Of a stretch of DNA of 64,000 nt, positions 62,998 through 64,000 are shown in pieces (the first letter of the stretch is position 1; each line of letters starts with the position of its first letter). Below the pieces are notes generated by a model that saw only the letters and a list, made by a program, of their open reading frames with translations, was not told where the DNA came from and ran no database searches. Source of the DNA: Mogibacterium sp. (GTDB lineage: Bacteria; Bacillota; Clostridia; Peptostreptococcales; Anaerovoracaceae). The DNA lies in the NCBI GenBank assembly GCA_017434025.1, contig JAFRGC010000036.1, positions 1 through 64,000 on the forward strand, written 5' to 3'. A program made the translations under genes and the position numbers.

Positions 62998-63834
62998 CTA
63001 TTCAAATCTCATATTCTTCCCTATCACGATGGCCTTCGAGTCATACCCGTGCCCGATGTCTCTTGTCACTGCTACCGGCAGGTCATCTCTGATATGCATC
63101 TTCAGAAGGTCATAGACCGTCATCTTCAGATTGGCTCTCTCATAATTTGTAAATGTCCCGAGCAGTACGCCGGCGACCTGATCGAACACTCCGATCAAGT
63201 CCAGCTGGGCCAGCAGCGTCGCGATCTGCCCGGACTCCCCGCCAAATGATTCGAGGAACAGGATCTTGTCCTGCAGATCCGGCCAGAATTTTGTCCCGGC
63301 GAGCTTCGCAAAGCACCTTATATTGCCTCCGACCATGATGCCTTCCATCCGGTCGCCCTGGGCGAATTGATAATCAATACCAAACAGTCCTTTCGGGTCG
63401 CCCGCTACAAGATCACGGACCCGCTTTCTCTGCAATTCCGCATCCTTCCACACCAGATTCTCGATCTGCCACAATACCGAAGGCTTCCCGGTCATGGTGT
63501 AGATCGCATTGATCACTGTAGTCAGGTCACTGTATCCCCAGAAGGTCTTATCGGATGCTGCGATCACCTCGAAGTCCAGATATTTCAGAACGCCGTTTGC
63601 CAGGTCTCCGCCTGAGATATCGCAGATCATATCGATCGAATCGTCTCTGTAGAACGCCATGAGATCTGCTGCGCGTTCTTCGTCAGTTCCGCTGAATGTA
63701 TCAGTCCGGGCATAGATGTGCGGAGCCGGCACCGGCTCTGCCCCAAATTCCCTGAGCACCTCCATCAGCTCTTCTTCCTGTTTCTTGTCCTCTATGTTCC
63801 GCCCGTTAGAGCATGCTGAAATCCCAATTCTCAT
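62998..63834 (-). CDS. S66-family LD-carboxypeptidase (MccF/LdcA-like)
   Basis: A 278-aa serine peptidase. The nucleophile elbow is WGYSDLTTV, the glutamate of the triad is in KILFLESFGGESGQ, and the histidine in RDIGHGYDSKA. LdcA members trim the terminal D-Ala of muropeptide tetrapeptides; MccF members cleave microcin C. No signal peptide, so it is cytoplasmic. Its ATG overlaps the stop of the upstream hydrolase gene (ATGA), and the TIR gene follows 18 nt downstream. Confidence 0.88.
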   Translation of the reverse strand: MRIGISACSNGRNIEDKKQEEELMEVLREFGAEPVPAPHIYARTDTFSGTDEERAADLMAFYRDDSIDMICDISGGDLANGVLKYLDFEVIAASDKTFWGYSDLTTVINAIYTMTGKPSVLWQIENLVWKDAELQRKRVRDLVAGDPKGLFGIDYQFAQGDRMEGIMVGGNIRCFAKLAGTKFWPDLQDKILFLESFGGESGQIATLLAQLDLIGVFDQVAGVLLGTFTNYERANLKMTVYDLLKMHIRDDLPVAVTRDIGHGYDSKAIVIGKNMRFE

Positions 63835-64000
63835 TTCTCTTCCGATCTCTCTTTCAGGAACGCCAGAATGTGTGCATTCACTTCTTCCGGCCTATCGACA
63901 TTCACATTATGTGCGGCTCCGCGGATGATCTTCAGCGGATAACCGGTGCGTTTGGTCCACGCTTTATTGTATTGCGCCACTTTGCCGGTCTTGTCCTTCT
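63831..64000 (-). CDS. Alpha/beta hydrolase, C-terminal fragment
   Basis: Only the last 55 residues lie in the window; the gene runs past the right edge. The segment IIRGAAHNVNVDRPEEVN is the catalytic-histidine region typical of alpha/beta hydrolases, followed by the closing helix AHILAFLKERSE. It overlaps the S66 peptidase start by 4 nt, so it is the first seen gene of the TIR-containing operon. Confidence 0.7.
   Translation of the reverse strand, partial: KDKTGKVAQYNKAWTKRTGYPLKIIRGAAHNVNVDRPEEVNAHILAFLKERSEEK

Noticed and set aside
1..64000. CRISPR arrays, insertion sequences or prophage
   Set aside because: No regularly spaced direct repeats, transposase, integrase or phage structural genes were seen on either strand.

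Overview
The window looks like chromosomal DNA from an anaerobic Gram-positive bacterium of the class Clostridia (about half GC by eye). The evidence is AGGAGG-type ribosome binding sites, lipobox lipoproteins, a clostripain-type protease, a VanRS-like two-component pair, a molybdenum hydroxylase with its Fe-S/flavin partner, and a CD1871A-type CXXC mini-protein. No phage, insertion sequence, CRISPR array or rRNA was seen. Nearly all genes lie on the minus strand. The plus strand carries an ABC transporter operon, one lipoprotein, pepT and two tRNAs.

Layout. 1-2.7 kb: a histidine phosphatase, then a plus-strand ABC exporter with an XRE-AbrB fusion regulator. 2.7-11 kb: a membrane-anchored clostripain-like protease and a three-gene aldehyde oxidoreductase module. 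11-14.1 kb: dinB with an unknown partner, a gene-poor stretch, and a lipoprotein. 14.3-27.7 kb: one long branched-chain amino acid operon, ilvB-ilvN-ilvC-ilvD-leuA-leuC-leuD-leuB-(DUF815 ATPase)-ilvA-ilvE. It is preceded by a strong promoter, a 26-codon leader peptide rich in Leu/Ile/Val and a terminator-like hairpin, which together suggest ribosome-mediated attenuation. 27.8-31 kb: a second acetolactate synthase (ilvB2-ilvN2) and a leucine-type dehydrogenase. 31-35.6 kb: an orphan solute-binding lipoprotein and a 1126-aa mechanosensitive-channel protein with two large extracytoplasmic regions.

35.8-47.9 kb: a TSUP permease, tRNA-Val, a secreted class-I glutamine-amidotransferase-like hydrolase, kbl-tdh threonine degradation, two unknown envelope proteins, a redox cluster (redoxin lipoprotein, 48-aa CXXC mini-protein, polyferredoxin membrane protein), a two-component system, and a hipBA toxin-antitoxin module with a clear operator/promoter. 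48-60 kb: pepT, a SipW-type signal peptidase, cdd, a B3/B4 protein, a DUF1858 redox mini-protein, thrH, an acetyltransferase, a DUF2156 protein, an Ala/Glu-rich membrane protein, ung, a lipoprotein, a PAP2 phosphatase, alr and a transglutaminase-like lipoprotein. 60-64 kb: tRNA-Arg, then a 919-aa protein with two TIR-like domains, Sel1/TPR repeats and a degenerate receiver domain, in an apparent operon with an S66 LD-carboxypeptidase and a truncated alpha/beta hydrolase.

How the genes fit together. The 14-31 kb block can make valine, isoleucine (from threonine through IlvA) and leucine, and can interconvert branched-chain amino and keto acids (IlvE, leucine dehydrogenase). kbl-tdh provides a competing route for threonine. 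The most unusual candidates are the TIR/TPR/receiver protein, the sensor-fused MscS channel, the BCAA leader peptide, and the DUF815 ATPase embedded in the leu/ilv operon.
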